From Candidatus Omnitrophota bacterium (GTDB taxonomy: Bacteria > Omnitrophota > Gorgyraeia > Zapsychrales > Zapsychraceae), in NCBI GenBank assembly GCA_015233115.1, contig JADFYJ010000003.1, positions 1 through 40,535 of the forward strand: a stretch of 40,535 nt of DNA, read 5' to 3'. The translations under genes were made by a program, and so were the position numbers. The notes below the pieces were generated by a model that saw nothing but the letters and a program-made list of their open reading frames with translations, was not told where the DNA came from and ran no database searches. Positions 1-7,514 of the stretch are shown here, one piece after another (position 1 is the first letter of the stretch; every line of letters starts with the position of its first letter).

Positions 1-348
1 ATCGCGATCTCTGGTTTATACCAAGCTATTTTTATGGCCAACGCTGGTGGTGCTTGGGATAATGCGAAAAAGGTCGTGGAAGTGGATTTACGCGAAAAAG
101 GCACAGAGTTGCACGCGGCATCAGTCGTGGGCGATACTGTTGGCGATCCGTTTAAAGACACATCTTCGGTTGCCATCAATCCGATCATTAAATTCAGCAC
201 CTTGTTCGGCTTGTTAGCCATCGAGATTGCTTTGAAATTAAGTCACACCTTAAATATTACTTTAACTGTGATTTTCTTTTCGATTTCCGTATTCTTTGTC
301 ATTAAATCATTTACTGACATGAGAATCATAGGTGAATCTGGTAAGTGA
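1..348 (+). CDS. hppA: Membrane-bound proton/sodium-translocating pyrophosphatase, C-terminal part
   Basis: This is the 3' end of a gene that begins before the window; 115 residues are visible, read in frame from base 1 to the TGA at 346-348. The protein hydrolyses pyrophosphate and pumps H+ or Na+ across the cytoplasmic membrane. The visible part contains the conserved C-terminal family stretch GGAWDNAKK, followed by HAASVVGDTVGDPFKDTSSV with its acidic and lysine active-site residues. Two hydrophobic segments follow (around TLFGLLAIEIALKL and LTVIFFSISVFFVI). The residues that separate K+-dependent from K+-independent types lie upstream of the window, so the subtype and pumped ion cannot be judged. 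The gene ends with a hairpin terminator at 381-407. Family assignment is secure; the gene is cut by the window edge, not broken. Confidence 0.95.
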   Translation: MAISGLYQAIFMANAGGAWDNAKKVVEVDLREKGTELHAASVVGDTVGDPFKDTSSVAINPIIKFSTLFGLLAIEIALKLSHTLNITLTVIFFSISVFFVIKSFTDMRIIGESGK

Positions 349-380
349 TAAACGTGGTAAAGGATGTAAAGGTAATTGTA

Positions 381-407
381 GGGGCGGGGTCTTCCCGCCC
401 CTTTTTT
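381..407 (+). terminator. Intrinsic terminator after hppA, GTAGGGGCG-type hairpin
   Basis: A perfect 8-bp stem (GGGGCGGG at 381-388 with CCCGCCCC at 394-401) with a five-base loop is followed by six Ts (402-407). It is preceded by GTGGTAAAGG- and GTAAAGG-like units. The same combination of such units and a GTAGGGGCG hairpin recurs after lnt near 33507-33590, so this is probably a dispersed repeat that also serves as a terminator. Confidence 0.85.
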
Positions 408-436
408 ATTGTCCTGGTTTGGGGGAGAGTGTCATA

Positions 437-465
437 TTGACAGTGCAGGTAGTATATAGTATATT
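437..465 (+). promoter_or_regulatory. Sigma70-type promoter for the PEP-CTERM gene
   Basis: TTGACA (437-442), a 17-base spacer, then TATATT (460-465). Transcription would start near 472 and leave a leader of about 55 bases before the ATG at 529. The preceding gene ends in a terminator, which agrees with an independent transcript. Confidence 0.75.
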
Positions 466-528
466 TTATCAACTTTTCAGCTTTAAGACTGGATTTTATT
501 CAATGGTATTATGTGAAAGGAAATTTTT

Positions 529-1221
529 ATGAAAAAATTGTTATCAATTTTGGTAGTTGCCGCAGTTTTAGGCCTAGGCTCTGTGGCGCAAGCGTCTGTT
601 CAATCTTTTCAAGGATCATTCTCTTCCGACGATGAAATTCACTTTTTCACATTTCATCAAGATACTGCGCAAACTGTTGCATTACGGTCTTTTTCGTATG
701 CTGGCGGTATCAACGCGGAGGGAACGGTTATTGCTGCAGGCGGGTTTGATCCGATTTTATCTCTTTTTAATTCCTCGGGAAATTTAATTGATTTCAGTGA
801 TGATAATGAGGATTATCACAAGGGAGTCCCTTTTCCTATTGTGGTAGCCATTGACCCGGTTACAGGTAAAGCTTTTGATTCATATTTTACAGCTTTTTTG
901 AATCCGGGGGATTATACAGTTGCCATTACCCAGGCGGAGAATAATTTTGCGGGTGGGTTAGGCGATAATATTTCTTTAGGATTCAGAGAACAAGGACAGG
1001 GCAATTATACGCCAGGTATTGTTAAAACTGAAACAGGAATAGATGTGACAGGTTCATTTTGGGAAACAAATGGAAACAACACGATATATCAGCGGACAAA
1101 TTTGTGGGCATTTGATGTGGACCAGGGAGGCAGTACCAATGCTGTTCCTGAGCCGGCATCACTGCTACTTTTAGGGAGCGGTTTGGCAGGGATGTTTTTC
1201 CGAAGAAAGCGTATGACATAA
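529..1221 (+). CDS. PEP-CTERM sorting-domain protein
   Basis: This is a 230-residue exported protein. Residues 1-23 form a signal peptide (MKKLLSILVVAAVLGLG then AQA). The C-terminus has the complete PEP-CTERM sorting signal: VPEPASLLLLGSGLAGMFF followed by RRKR. That signal is recognised by an exosortase in bacteria that export extracellular polysaccharide; no exosortase gene is in this window. The middle part is predicted beta-rich and contains FDPILSLFNSSGNLI and GDYTVAI motifs, which resemble the FDP/DVUA0089-type domain often carried by PEP-CTERM proteins (from memory). AAAGGAAA at 516-523 is the ribosome binding site. It has its own promoter (437-465) and terminator (1252-1280), so it is monocistronic. 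Function beyond surface or secreted matrix protein is unknown. Confidence 0.9.
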   Translation: MKKLLSILVVAAVLGLGSVAQASVQSFQGSFSSDDEIHFFTFHQDTAQTVALRSFSYAGGINAEGTVIAAGGFDPILSLFNSSGNLIDFSDDNEDYHKGVPFPIVVAIDPVTGKAFDSYFTAFLNPGDYTVAITQAENNFAGGLGDNISLGFREQGQGNYTPGIVKTETGIDVTGSFWETNGNNTIYQRTNLWAFDVDQGGSTNAVPEPASLLLLGSGLAGMFFRRKRMT

Positions 1222-1251
1222 AGATTATTCGATTAATATAAAAAAGAAAAC

Positions 1252-1280
1252 GGCAACTCTTATGGGTTGCCTTTTTCTTT
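1252..1280 (+). terminator. Intrinsic terminator after the PEP-CTERM gene
   Basis: An 8-bp stem (1252-1259 with 1264-1271, one G-T pair) and loop TTAT are followed by TTTTTCTTT (1272-1280). An A-rich run lies on the other side (from about 1240), so it could also stop transcription from the opposite direction. Confidence 0.85.
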
Positions 1281-1309
1281 GTAGAATTTCTGGAAAAATC
1301 ATATATAAT
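1279..1309 (+). promoter_or_regulatory. Probable promoter of tRNA-Arg
   Basis: A perfect -10 hexamer TATAAT lies at 1304-1309, 24 bases before the mature tRNA 5' end. The -35 is weak: the best candidate is TTGTAG at 1279-1284 with an overlong 19-base spacer. The -10 and its position support the call; the -35 does not. Confidence 0.45.
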
Positions 1310-1333
1310 ACATTTCTTAATTTAAATATTATT

Positions 1334-1405
1334 GTCCCCTTAGCTTAACGGATAAAGCACAAGCCTCCGGAGCTTGGGATGGGGGTTCGATTCCCCCAGG
1401 GGGCG
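1334..1405 (+). tRNA. tRNA-Arg (anticodon CCG)
   Basis: The sequence folds as a complete cloverleaf. Acceptor stem: 1334-1340 with 1398-1404, one G-T pair. D arm: GCTT 1343-1346 with AAGC 1355-1358. Anticodon stem: CAAGC 1360-1364 with GCTTG 1372-1376. Seven-base loop CTCCGGA at 1365-1371, giving anticodon CCG at 1367-1369 for CGG codons. T arm: GGGGG-TTCGATT-CCCCC at 1381-1397. Discriminator base G1405. CCA is not encoded, so it would be added post-transcriptionally. The variable loop is only four bases (1377-1380), one shorter than usual. Confidence 0.95.
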
Positions 1406-1410
1406 CTATT

Positions 1411-1687
1411 AAAAAGTAACAGAGTAACCGAGTAACAGAGTGACAGAGCAAAAGCGATTGAAAAGCGAATAATTGATTTTTAATTTGTATATGTCAGGTT
1501 AATTTCGAGGGATGCTTTTGAGAATTATAAATATTATAAGATTTTAATTTTGCTGTTTTGTTATAATAAATCATGATTAGTTTTTGCGCGTTTTTTACAC
1601 GCTGTTATGAAGTGATTTGTTTTTTATAGCAATCGCTTTTTTGTTTCTGCTTTGTTACTTTATTACTCGGTTACTCTGTTACTTTTA
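1411..1687. repeat. Intergenic element E1: facing arrays of 8-base units
   Basis: The left arm (1411-1460) is a run of degenerate 8-base units of the form AGTAACAG, AGTAACCG, AGTAACAG, AGTGACAG. The right arm (about 1630-1687) is its reverse complement. The outer 24 bases (1412-1435 against the right end) match exactly, and the arms end inward in AAAGCGATTG facing CAATCGCTTT. About 150 AT-rich bases lie between, with no gene. Just inside the left arm is AAAAGCGAATAATT (1461-1474), an inner motif related to that of E3-E5. The right arm ends a few bases before the AGGAGG ribosome binding site of the 1703 gene. Confidence 0.85.
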
Positions 1688-1702
1688 AAATAGGAGGCTT
1701 GG

Positions 1703-2296
1703 ATGTCCAAAAAATTCATGATGGTTTTGATGTCATTGATGTTGGCTGTTCCGATACTGGCGTGGGCAGGGCAGGAGGATGGGAAAAATTTTTTAAAGGC
1801 GCAGAGAGATAAAATAAAGGCTCACGTTATTAAGGAAAAAAATGAAAATCAGGCGGTACGGGAAAGTATGAAAGGCAAAACGGCGAAAGAAAAAAAGGCG
1901 CTGTGGAATGAACAAAAAGACAAACAATATGCCCAAAATCAAGCGTTCCGTGAAAAGATCCACCAGGAGAATCAGGTGTTTTTAAAAGCACAAATGGATA
2001 AAAACAATAAATTATCTGAAGCTCAAAAAAAGGAATTTTTAACTTTATTTGATAGTCAATATCAGGATCGTACCGCTATTCGTGAGGAACAATATAATGA
2101 GAATGTGGTGTTTTTTGATAAAATAGCTAATGATGATACGATGACGTCGAGCCAAAAAAAAGACGCGATTAAGGCTCATTTTGTTGAACAAAAAGATGTC
2201 CGGAAGAAATTTTCTGAGGGACAAAAAGAGGCGTTAAAAAACGGCAAAGAGAAAGTATACTCGGGAACCCAATTACCAGAAACTGTAAAAAATTAA
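1703..2296 (+). CDS. Secreted, highly charged helical protein of unknown function
   Basis: This 197-residue protein has a clear signal peptide (residues 1-22, MSKKFMMVLMSLMLAVPILAWA, cleavage after AWA). The mature part is almost entirely Lys, Glu, Gln, Asn and Asp, with no cysteine and no membrane segment. It is predicted long alpha-helix or coiled coil, with repeated motifs such as QAFREKI, QVFLKAQMDK and AIREEQYNENVVFF spaced like repeats of one helical unit. The start is well supported by AGGAGG at 1692-1697, seven bases ahead. It runs directly into glnS (13 bases apart), so both are probably on one transcript. A periplasmic chaperone-like role (Spy/CpxP style) is conceivable from composition only; I do not recognise the family. 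Confidence 0.75.
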   Translation: MSKKFMMVLMSLMLAVPILAWAGQEDGKNFLKAQRDKIKAHVIKEKNENQAVRESMKGKTAKEKKALWNEQKDKQYAQNQAFREKIHQENQVFLKAQMDKNNKLSEAQKKEFLTLFDSQYQDRTAIREEQYNENVVFFDKIANDDTMTSSQKKDAIKAHFVEQKDVRKKFSEGQKEALKNGKEKVYSGTQLPETVKN

Positions 2297-2309
2297 ATAA
2301 AGATTTTTG

Positions 2310-3995
2310 ATGAAAGAAATAGGTATGGAAGAAAAAAAGCATTCTTTAGATTTTGTCCGGCAGATGGTGGCCGATGACTGTGCTTCCGGAAAATATAGTG
2401 GCAGAGTCGTGACGCGTTTTCCTCCGGAGCCCAATGGTTATTTGCACATTGGCCATGCAAAATCAATTTGCCTTAATTTTGGTATTGCTCAGGAATTTGG
2501 CGGAGTGTGTCATCTGCGGTTTGATGATACCAATCCGACCAAGGAAGATCAGGAATATATTGATTCGATTATAGAGGATGTGCGCTGGTTGGGTTTTGAC
2601 TGGAAAGATAAACTGTTTTACGCCTCAGATTATTTCGAACAGCTCTACGCGTACGCTGTGCAAATGATTAAAGCTGGCAAAGCATATGTGTGTGATTTGA
2701 CGGCGGAAGAGATACGCAGTCATCGCGGAACGCTGACTGAAGCCGGAAAGGAAAGCCCCTCGCGCCATCGTTCGATGGAAGAAAATTTAAGCATGTTTGA
2801 AAAAATGCGCCAGGGTGAATATAAAGACGGGGAAAAGGTTTTGCGCGCGAAAGGGGATATGGCGTCGCCGAATGTGAATATGCGCGACCCGGTTATGTAC
2901 CGGATTCTCCACGCGGAGCATCACCGGACCGGAAATAAATGGTGTATTTATCCGATGTATGATTGGGCGCACGGCCAGTCTGATTCGATTGAAAAAATTA
3001 CCCATTCAATATGCACGTTAGAATTCGAAAATCATCGTCCATTATATGATTGGTTTGTAGAACAATTAGGGATTTATCATCCTCAGCAGATTGAATTTGC
3101 CCGGTTGAATTTAACGCATACGGTCATGAGTAAACGGAAATTATTGCAGTTGGTGGAAGAAAAAATTGTGGATGGCTGGGATGATCCGCGGATGCCCACG
3201 ATCTCAGGTTTACGGCGCAGAGGCTATACGCCAGAATCTCTCCGGGATTTTGCCCATCGGATAGGTGTGGCTAAGGTAGATAATGTTATTGAAGTGGAAC
3301 TGCTGGAGCATTGCTTGCGGGAGGATTTAAATAAACGCGCGTTACGGGTTATGGCTGTGATTAACCCGTTAAAAGTGATCATTGATAATTATCCAGACGG
3401 AGCAGGTGAAAGCTTGGAAGCGGTGAATAATCCGGAAGATGAAAAAGCCGGAGTAAGATCTGTGCCGTTTTCTAAAGAAATTTATATTGAGCGGGATGAT
3501 TTTATGGAAAATCCGCCTAAAGATTTTTTCCGTTTAGCGCCTGGTCGTGAAGTGCGACTGCGGTACGCGTATTTTTTAAAGTGCGAACGCGTGGTAAAGG
3601 ATCCTCAAACGGGAGAAATTGTCGAATTGCATTGTACTTATGATCCGGCGTCGCGCGGAGGCAATTCTCCGGATGGACGTAAAGTGAAATCAACGATTCA
3701 TTGGGTTTCCGCTTTGCACGCGATTGAAAGAGAAGTCCGTGTTTTTGAACATTTGTTTGAAGAGTTGGATCCTTTAAAGGACGCGGCAGCGAGTCAGGAT
3801 TTTATTAAGCGCGTGAATCCAAAATCATTGACGATTTTAAAGGGATGCAAAATGGAGCCGTCAGTGGCAGAGGCGAAACCCGGTGTGCCTTATCAATTTG
3901 AGCGATTAGGATATTTTTCTTTGGATCCGCGATTAGCAAAACAAGGCCAGAATATCTTTAATAGGGCCGTGTCTTTGAAAAGTTCTAAAAAGTAA
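2310..3995 (+). CDS. glnS: Glutaminyl-tRNA synthetase
   Basis: This 561-residue class I aminoacyl-tRNA synthetase attaches glutamine to tRNA-Gln in the cytoplasm. The N-terminal catalytic core has [16 protein letters not shown] (HIGH motif, about residue 45) and the KMSKS equivalent VMSKRKL (about residue 273). GlnRS-specific blocks [17 protein letters not shown] and [14 protein letters not shown] are present, and a C-terminal beta-barrel anticodon-binding region follows. ATG at 2310 is used; a TTG three bases earlier and an in-frame ATG at 2325 are alternatives. Having GlnRS suggests direct charging of tRNA-Gln rather than only transamidation. The TAA stop (3993-3995) lies inside the first unit of repeat E2, so the repeat begins exactly at the gene end. 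Confidence 0.96.
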   Translation: MKEIGMEEKKHSLDFVRQMVADDCASGKYSGRVVTRFPPEPNGYLHIGHAKSICLNFGIAQEFGGVCHLRFDDTNPTKEDQEYIDSIIEDVRWLGFDWKDKLFYASDYFEQLYAYAVQMIKAGKAYVCDLTAEEIRSHRGTLTEAGKESPSRHRSMEENLSMFEKMRQGEYKDGEKVLRAKGDMASPNVNMRDPVMYRILHAEHHRTGNKWCIYPMYDWAHGQSDSIEKITHSICTLEFENHRPLYDWFVEQLGIYHPQQIEFARLNLTHTVMSKRKLLQLVEEKIVDGWDDPRMPTISGLRRRGYTPESLRDFAHRIGVAKVDNVIEVELLEHCLREDLNKRALRVMAVINPLKVIIDNYPDGAGESLEAVNNPEDEKAGVRSVPFSKEIYIERDDFMENPPKDFFRLAPGREVRLRYAYFLKCERVVKDPQTGEIVELHCTYDPASRGGNSPDGRKVKSTIHWVSALHAIEREVRVFEHLFEELDPLKDAAASQDFIKRVNPKSLTILKGCKMEPSVAEAKPGVPYQFERLGYFSLDPRLAKQGQNIFNRAVSLKSSKK

Positions 3996-4223
3996 CAAAG
4001 TAACCGAGTAACAGAGTAACAAAGTAAAAGCATAAAAATTATTGAAAAGAAACAATCGGAGCGAAAAATATAAAACATATCTTCAAGGTTTGGTAAGTGT
4101 TTTTAAATGACTTTGAAGTTTTGTAATGTATGTTTGTTTTGTTTGTATTTTATTCGGTGTTTTGTTTTTTAACCAATCAAATTCTAGATTTTACTCTGTT
4201 ACTTTGTTACTCGGTTACTTAAA
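3988..4223. repeat. Intergenic element E2: facing arrays of 8-base units
   Basis: The left arm (3988-4031) consists of units AGTAACAA, AGTAACCG, AGTAACAG, AGTAACAA and starts inside the glnS stop codon. The right arm (about 4189-4223) is the inverse, and about 32 bases pair with only a few mismatches. The right arm ends just ahead of the AAAAGGA ribosome binding site of the 4235 gene. The roughly 155 bases between are AT-rich and T-rich towards the right; I see no gene or promoter there. Confidence 0.85.
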
Positions 4224-4234
4224 AGGATATAACC

Positions 4235-4717
4235 ATGAAATGTCAGGGCTGCGGGAAAAAAGCTACGGTGCATTTGACGGAGATTGTGGATAATCAAATG
4301 ACCGAATTGCATTTGTGCGAAAAGTGCGCCAAAGAAAAAAGTTCCGTGATGGAACAGCAATTTGGTTTGGGTGATTTATTAGCTGGTTTGTCGGGTTTTG
4401 GGACAGCCGTTAAACAAACCAAAAAAGACGTTGTAGCCTGCGAGCATTGCGGCATGACCTATGATCAATTCAAAGAAGGCGGGCGTTTAGGATGCAGTGT
4501 TTGTTATACAAAATTCCGTCAGGAAATGGACAGCTTATTAAAGAAAATCCATGGTTCCAGCCGGCATTTGGGTAAGAAACCAATCAGGGTTCCAGCGGAA
4601 AAGGTGGATCAGTTCGCCGTGTTGGAAGAGTTGAAAGATCGCTTAAAAAGAGCAGTTTCGGTCGAAGATTTTGAAGCTGCGGCATCGATTAGGGATGAAA
4701 TAAAGAAGCTGGAATAA
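4235..4717 (+). CDS. McsA-like zinc-binding protein with UVR domain
   Basis: A 160-residue cytoplasmic protein. The N-terminal half has four CxxC pairs (CQGC residues 3-6, CEKC about 28-31, CEHC about 70-73, CSVC about 89-92), which would bind two zinc ions. The C-terminal 40 residues form a UvrB/UvrC (UVR) motif: AVLEELKDRLKRAVSVEDFEAAASIRDEIKKLE. This is the architecture of McsA/CtsR-activating proteins. In Firmicutes McsA activates the arginine kinase McsB and sits in the ctsR-mcsA-mcsB-clpC operon; none of those partners is beside it here. A general role in proteolysis or stress is inferred from the family only. AAAAGGA upstream gives the start. Confidence 0.85.
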   Translation: MKCQGCGKKATVHLTEIVDNQMTELHLCEKCAKEKSSVMEQQFGLGDLLAGLSGFGTAVKQTKKDVVACEHCGMTYDQFKEGGRLGCSVCYTKFRQEMDSLLKKIHGSSRHLGKKPIRVPAEKVDQFAVLEELKDRLKRAVSVEDFEAAASIRDEIKKLE

Positions 4718-4777
4718 CGAGGGACCAAGCTCGTCATTCCCTGCAAAGTTTTACTTTATCAATTAGAATTATTCCAT

Positions 4778-5608
4778 ATGAATTTTTACCAACATCTTCC
4801 TTATCAAATCAATCCTGTCGCTCTCTCACTATTTTCGGTTGAGATTCGTTGGTATGGCCTTATGTATTTGGCGGCTTTTTTGACCGTATATCTTTTAGTT
4901 TTGTTTCGATTAAAGACCGAGCGGTTTGACTTTACTAAAAATCATATTGATGATTTTTTTACCTGGGCCATTATTGGGATATTGTTGGGAGGGCGGCTGG
5001 GATATGTTTTGTTTTATAATCTTCAGCATTTTATCCAATTTCCGTTAGAAATATTTTTACCGTTTAGCTGGGATGGCGGGTTTCATTATGTGGGAATATA
5101 TGGGATGTCGTTTCATGGTGGTTTGTTGGGCGCGGTTTTAGCTTTTATCGGATTTTGTAAAAAATATAAGTTACCATTATGGCGATTCGGAGATTTGTTT
5201 GTTCCTGCTGGTCCGCTGGGATATATGTTTGGGCGGATTGGTAATTTTATTAATGGAGAGTTATGGGGACGGCCTACGAATGTGCCGTGGGGCATGTATT
5301 TTCCTTATGACCCGACACATTTATTGCGACATCCGTCACAGTTGTACGAAGCTTTAGGCGAAGGGTTGCTGATGTTTTGTATTTTGTGGCCCATGCGGAC
5401 TTGGCCGCAATTGAAACATAAAATGTTTTTTTTGTATTTAATTTTATATGGGACTGTAAGGTTTATCATCGAATTTTTCCGCCAACCAGATGAACAGCTC
5501 GGTGTTGTTTTATGGGGCATGTCCATGGGGCAGGTGTTATGCGTGATTATGATCGCGGTTGGAGCTGGGTTATTGATATTACGAAAAGAACGAGAAAAAA
5601 TAGGGTAA
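4778..5608 (+). CDS. lgt: Phosphatidylglycerol-prolipoprotein diacylglyceryl transferase
   Basis: A 276-residue inner-membrane enzyme that transfers diacylglycerol from phosphatidylglycerol to the lipobox cysteine of prolipoproteins, the first step of lipoprotein maturation. About seven hydrophobic segments are visible. The Lgt signature GRIGNFINGELWGRPT (about residues 150-165) is intact, as are RWYGLMY near the N-terminus, GGRLGYVLFYN, GMSFHGGLLGA with its conserved histidine, and HPSQLYEA. The start ATG at 4778 has no clear Shine-Dalgarno. Lnt, which catalyses the last step, is at 31969. Substrates in this window include the lipoproteins at 6893 and 31359. Length is normal for the family. 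Confidence 0.97.
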   Translation: MNFYQHLPYQINPVALSLFSVEIRWYGLMYLAAFLTVYLLVLFRLKTERFDFTKNHIDDFFTWAIIGILLGGRLGYVLFYNLQHFIQFPLEIFLPFSWDGGFHYVGIYGMSFHGGLLGAVLAFIGFCKKYKLPLWRFGDLFVPAGPLGYMFGRIGNFINGELWGRPTNVPWGMYFPYDPTHLLRHPSQLYEALGEGLLMFCILWPMRTWPQLKHKMFFLYLILYGTVRFIIEFFRQPDEQLGVVLWGMSMGQVLCVIMIAVGAGLLILRKEREKIG

Positions 5609-5617
5609 GTTAGTGTC

Positions 5618-5676
5618 ATTCCCGCGACCCTTCGACAAGCTCAGGGTGGTGAGCATGGTCGAACCAAAGCGGGAAT
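5618..5676. repeat. Nested palindromic repeat (ATTCCCGC / TTCGAC / GCTCA type)
   Basis: Three nested inverted repeats: ATTCCCGC (5618-5625) with GCGGGAAT (5669-5676), TTCGAC (5631-5636) with GTCGAA (5658-5663), and a core GCTCA (5639-5643) with TGAGC (5650-5654). It occupies the gap between lgt and the flavodoxin gene. A related copy of the inner part, in the other orientation, lies inside the giant gene near 19041. No T-tract follows, so it is not a standard terminator. Confidence 0.8.
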
Positions 5677-5733
5677 CCAGTTTTATAACTTATTGTCTTT
5701 AAAAATTAATGGCCTATTTTAGAAAGGTTTTGC

Positions 5734-6303
5734 ATGAAAATTGTTATTATATTTCACAGTGTTTGCGGGAACACGTATTTGATGGCTCAAGAATTTTATA
5801 ACGCGTTTAAAGAGAAAAAGCAGAACGTAGAAATGTACCGGGTCGAAGATAGTACGTTAGATAAAACAGCGCAGATTTTTGCTCCGGCTCAGGATTTTTT
5901 GACTGAGATTAAAAAAATTTCGGTTGCAGCGCCACAAGTTATGGAAAATGCGGATTTGATTTTATTGGGCTCTCCTACGTATTTTGGCAATGTTTCCGGA
6001 CAAATGAAATTATTCATGGATGCTACGTCTCCTTTGTGGATTAAGGGGAAATTTATTGGGAAAAAATTACTGGCATTTGCTTCCGCGGGAAATTCAGAAG
6101 GCGGAGGAGATCTTTGTTTGCAGGCGATTAATGTGTATGGTCAGCATATGGGCATGTTGAATGTTTCTGTCCCGTCAAATATTAAGCCGGGCATAACTGT
6201 GCCGGCATACGGAATTTTACATTATTCGGGAAATGGATCAGTCCGGCCTGATAAAAATAAATTAGCTATTGCTGAAATGGTGAATTATTTATTGCTTTCA
6301 TAG
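5734..6303 (+). CDS. Flavodoxin-fold NAD(P)H:quinone oxidoreductase-like protein (WrbA-type)
   Basis: A 189-residue single-domain cytoplasmic protein with the flavodoxin fold. The N-terminal strand and phosphate loop (KIVIIFHSVCGNTYLMAQ, residues 2-19) correspond to the FMN phosphate-binding loop. GSPTYFGNVSGQMKLFMDAT (about 86-105) is the WrbA-type flavin ring loop, and FASAGNSEGGGDLCLQAI is the third FMN contact. Family members reduce quinones with NAD(P)H using FMN; the exact substrate cannot be told. A GAAAGG ribosome binding site precedes the ATG. The last 19 bases overlap the end of the convergent gene at 6285-6671. Confidence 0.88.
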   Translation: MKIVIIFHSVCGNTYLMAQEFYNAFKEKKQNVEMYRVEDSTLDKTAQIFAPAQDFLTEIKKISVAAPQVMENADLILLGSPTYFGNVSGQMKLFMDATSPLWIKGKFIGKKLLAFASAGNSEGGGDLCLQAINVYGQHMGMLNVSVPSNIKPGITVPAYGILHYSGNGSVRPDKNKLAIAEMVNYLLLS

Positions 6304-6671
6304 CATCCGGCAATAATCCATCCGACATGACTTTCAACAAATTCGATTTCCCAGAGTTCATGTCCGGATAGATGATGATGGACAGGTATTCCGAGCTGGG
6401 CAGAGACAGTCGCATAATTTTTACCGCTGCGTTTTTGGTAAGCGATGTTTCGAATTTCGTAAGAATCGATTTTTTCAAGCGGAGGGGCCATTCTAGGGTC
6501 TTCCCAATATTGGAGCGTCTCTTGGAAGTTTCCGTTTTGCCAATCATTAAGAATTTTTTCCGCAAAAGTACGGAACTCCATATGCCGGGTTTCTTGCGTA
6601 AGAAAATATTGGAGTGTTACTAGAGATAAAATAGTAAGTATGACCAGGATTTGAATGAGATAGCGTTTCAT
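6285..6671 (-). CDS. Small membrane-anchored protein of unknown function
   Basis: A 128-residue protein on the minus strand, starting at 6671 with MKRYLIQILVILTILSLVTLQYFLT. That single N-terminal hydrophobic helix could be an uncleaved anchor. The remainder looks like a small alpha+beta domain: TFAEKILNDWQNGNFQETLQYWEDP resembles the start of NTF2-like or DUF4878-type proteins, ending in ELWEIEFVESHVGWIIAGC. No clear ribosome binding site is visible. Its 3' end overlaps the convergent flavodoxin gene by 19 bases. Coding is supported by the signal-anchor plus domain-like composition and by the lack of a better frame; I do not recognise the family. Confidence 0.65.
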   Translation of the reverse strand: MKRYLIQILVILTILSLVTLQYFLTQETRHMEFRTFAEKILNDWQNGNFQETLQYWEDPRMAPPLEKIDSYEIRNIAYQKRSGKNYATVSAQLGIPVHHHLSGHELWEIEFVESHVGWIIAGCYESNK

Positions 6672-6718
6672 AGTTTTTTGATTTTAAACATAATTGACGG
6701 TAGAGTCAAGCCTTTGAA

Positions 6719-6890
6719 AAATGTAACAATGAAACAATGAAACAATGTAGCAGTGTAACAGTGTGACAAAGAAAAGACGAATGATAAAATTTTAAAATCC
6801 GAATAAAAAATATTTGGTTATCTGTTTTGTGGTTGTTTTATTTTAATTTTAATAATTCGTTTTTTGCTTTTGCATTGTTACCCATAAAAA
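6719..6890. repeat. Intergenic element E3: 8-base array with short facing arm
   Basis: The left arm (6719-6780) has six 8-base units of the type AATGTAAC, AATGAAAC, AGTGTAAC, AGTGTGAC, then AAAAGACGAATGAT. The facing right arm (about 6853-6885) is shorter: ATTCGTTTTTTG at 6855-6866, then GCTTTTGCATTGTTACCC. The inner AAAAGACGAAT and ATTCGTTTTTT sides complement each other. It fills the gap between the divergent genes at 6671 (-) and 6893 (+). Confidence 0.75.
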
Positions 6891-6892
6891 AT

Positions 6893-7450
6893 ATGAGTCA
6901 GACAAACATGCAAAAATTCTTATTAATTATAACTTTGGTTTTACTGTGTGGTGGGTGCGATCAGGTTTACGGCGTGTTGGATAAGGAAGGCGCGCAAGAA
7001 AAAAAAATTGTGGGTGATCCTATGCCTTTGGAGCCTAATCCAACGGTGAAGGAAATTCAGTCTTTGCTAAAAATTTATGGGTATTATCCGGGGAAAAGTG
7101 ACGGGACTTTAGGGCGGCGTACGCGTGATGCTCTGGAGCGTTTTCAAAAAGATAATGGTCTAAAACTAACCCGGAAAGCGGATGCGGAAACGTGGAAAAT
7201 GCTAGATGCGCCATGTAAAGCAGGTTTAATCGTCAAAGGAAAAATAAATGTGCAGGTTTTGCAGACTCTTTTAACGCAAGCTGGATTTAATGTTGGAAAA
7301 AGCGATGGTCGCATGGGACCGCGGACAGCTTTAGCGCTTAAACAATTTCAAAACGCTCAAGGATTAGACGCTGATGGTAAAATAGGGTATCAGACCTTGG
7401 TGAAGTTAGTACAGAGTACAGAGCACAAAGCGCAGAGTTCGAAAAAATAA
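6893..7450 (+). CDS. Lipoprotein with two peptidoglycan-binding (PG_binding_1) domains
   Basis: A 185-residue protein. The N-terminus (MSQTNMQKFLLIITLVLLCGGC) is a lipoprotein signal peptide ending at Cys22; Gly at -1 and -2 fits a lipobox, though Cys at -3 is unusual. Two PG_binding_1 modules follow: VKEIQSLLKIYGYYPGKSDG...TRDALERFQKDNGL and VQVLQTLLTQAGFNVGKSDG...TALALKQFQNAQGL. Each binds peptidoglycan, so the protein probably tethers membrane to cell wall. ATG at 6893 was chosen because the frame upstream (to 6827) runs through repeat E3; ATG at 6908 is an alternative. The C-terminal tail (VQSTEHKAQSSKK) is encoded by a degenerate 7-8-base repeat at 7408-7438. Confidence 0.88.
   Translation: MSQTNMQKFLLIITLVLLCGGCDQVYGVLDKEGAQEKKIVGDPMPLEPNPTVKEIQSLLKIYGYYPGKSDGTLGRRTRDALERFQKDNGLKLTRKADAETWKMLDAPCKAGLIVKGKINVQVLQTLLTQAGFNVGKSDGRMGPRTALALKQFQNAQGLDADGKIGYQTLVKLVQSTEHKAQSSKK
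7408..7438 (+). repeat. Short array of 7-8-base units inside the coding tail
   Basis: Units GTACAGA, GTACAGAG, CACAAAG, CGCAGAG run in tandem through the last codons of the peptidoglycan-binding gene. They resemble one arm of the intergenic arrays. Only a weak facing arm can be suggested (around 7470-7495), so this may be a degraded or single-arm copy that was absorbed into the C-terminus. Confidence 0.5.
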
Positions 7451-7514
7451 AAGACAGAAAAATTTTTGTTGTTATGTTATTTTTTACTTTGTCCTTTATA
7501 AACCAGGAGAAAAT

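Noticed and set aside
332..532. Open frame between hppA and the PEP-CTERM gene
   Set aside because: It runs through a terminator hairpin and a promoter, and its product looks like no protein.
3893..4078. Minus-strand frame with [13 protein letters not shown]
   Set aside because: It is a translation of repeat E2, not a gene.
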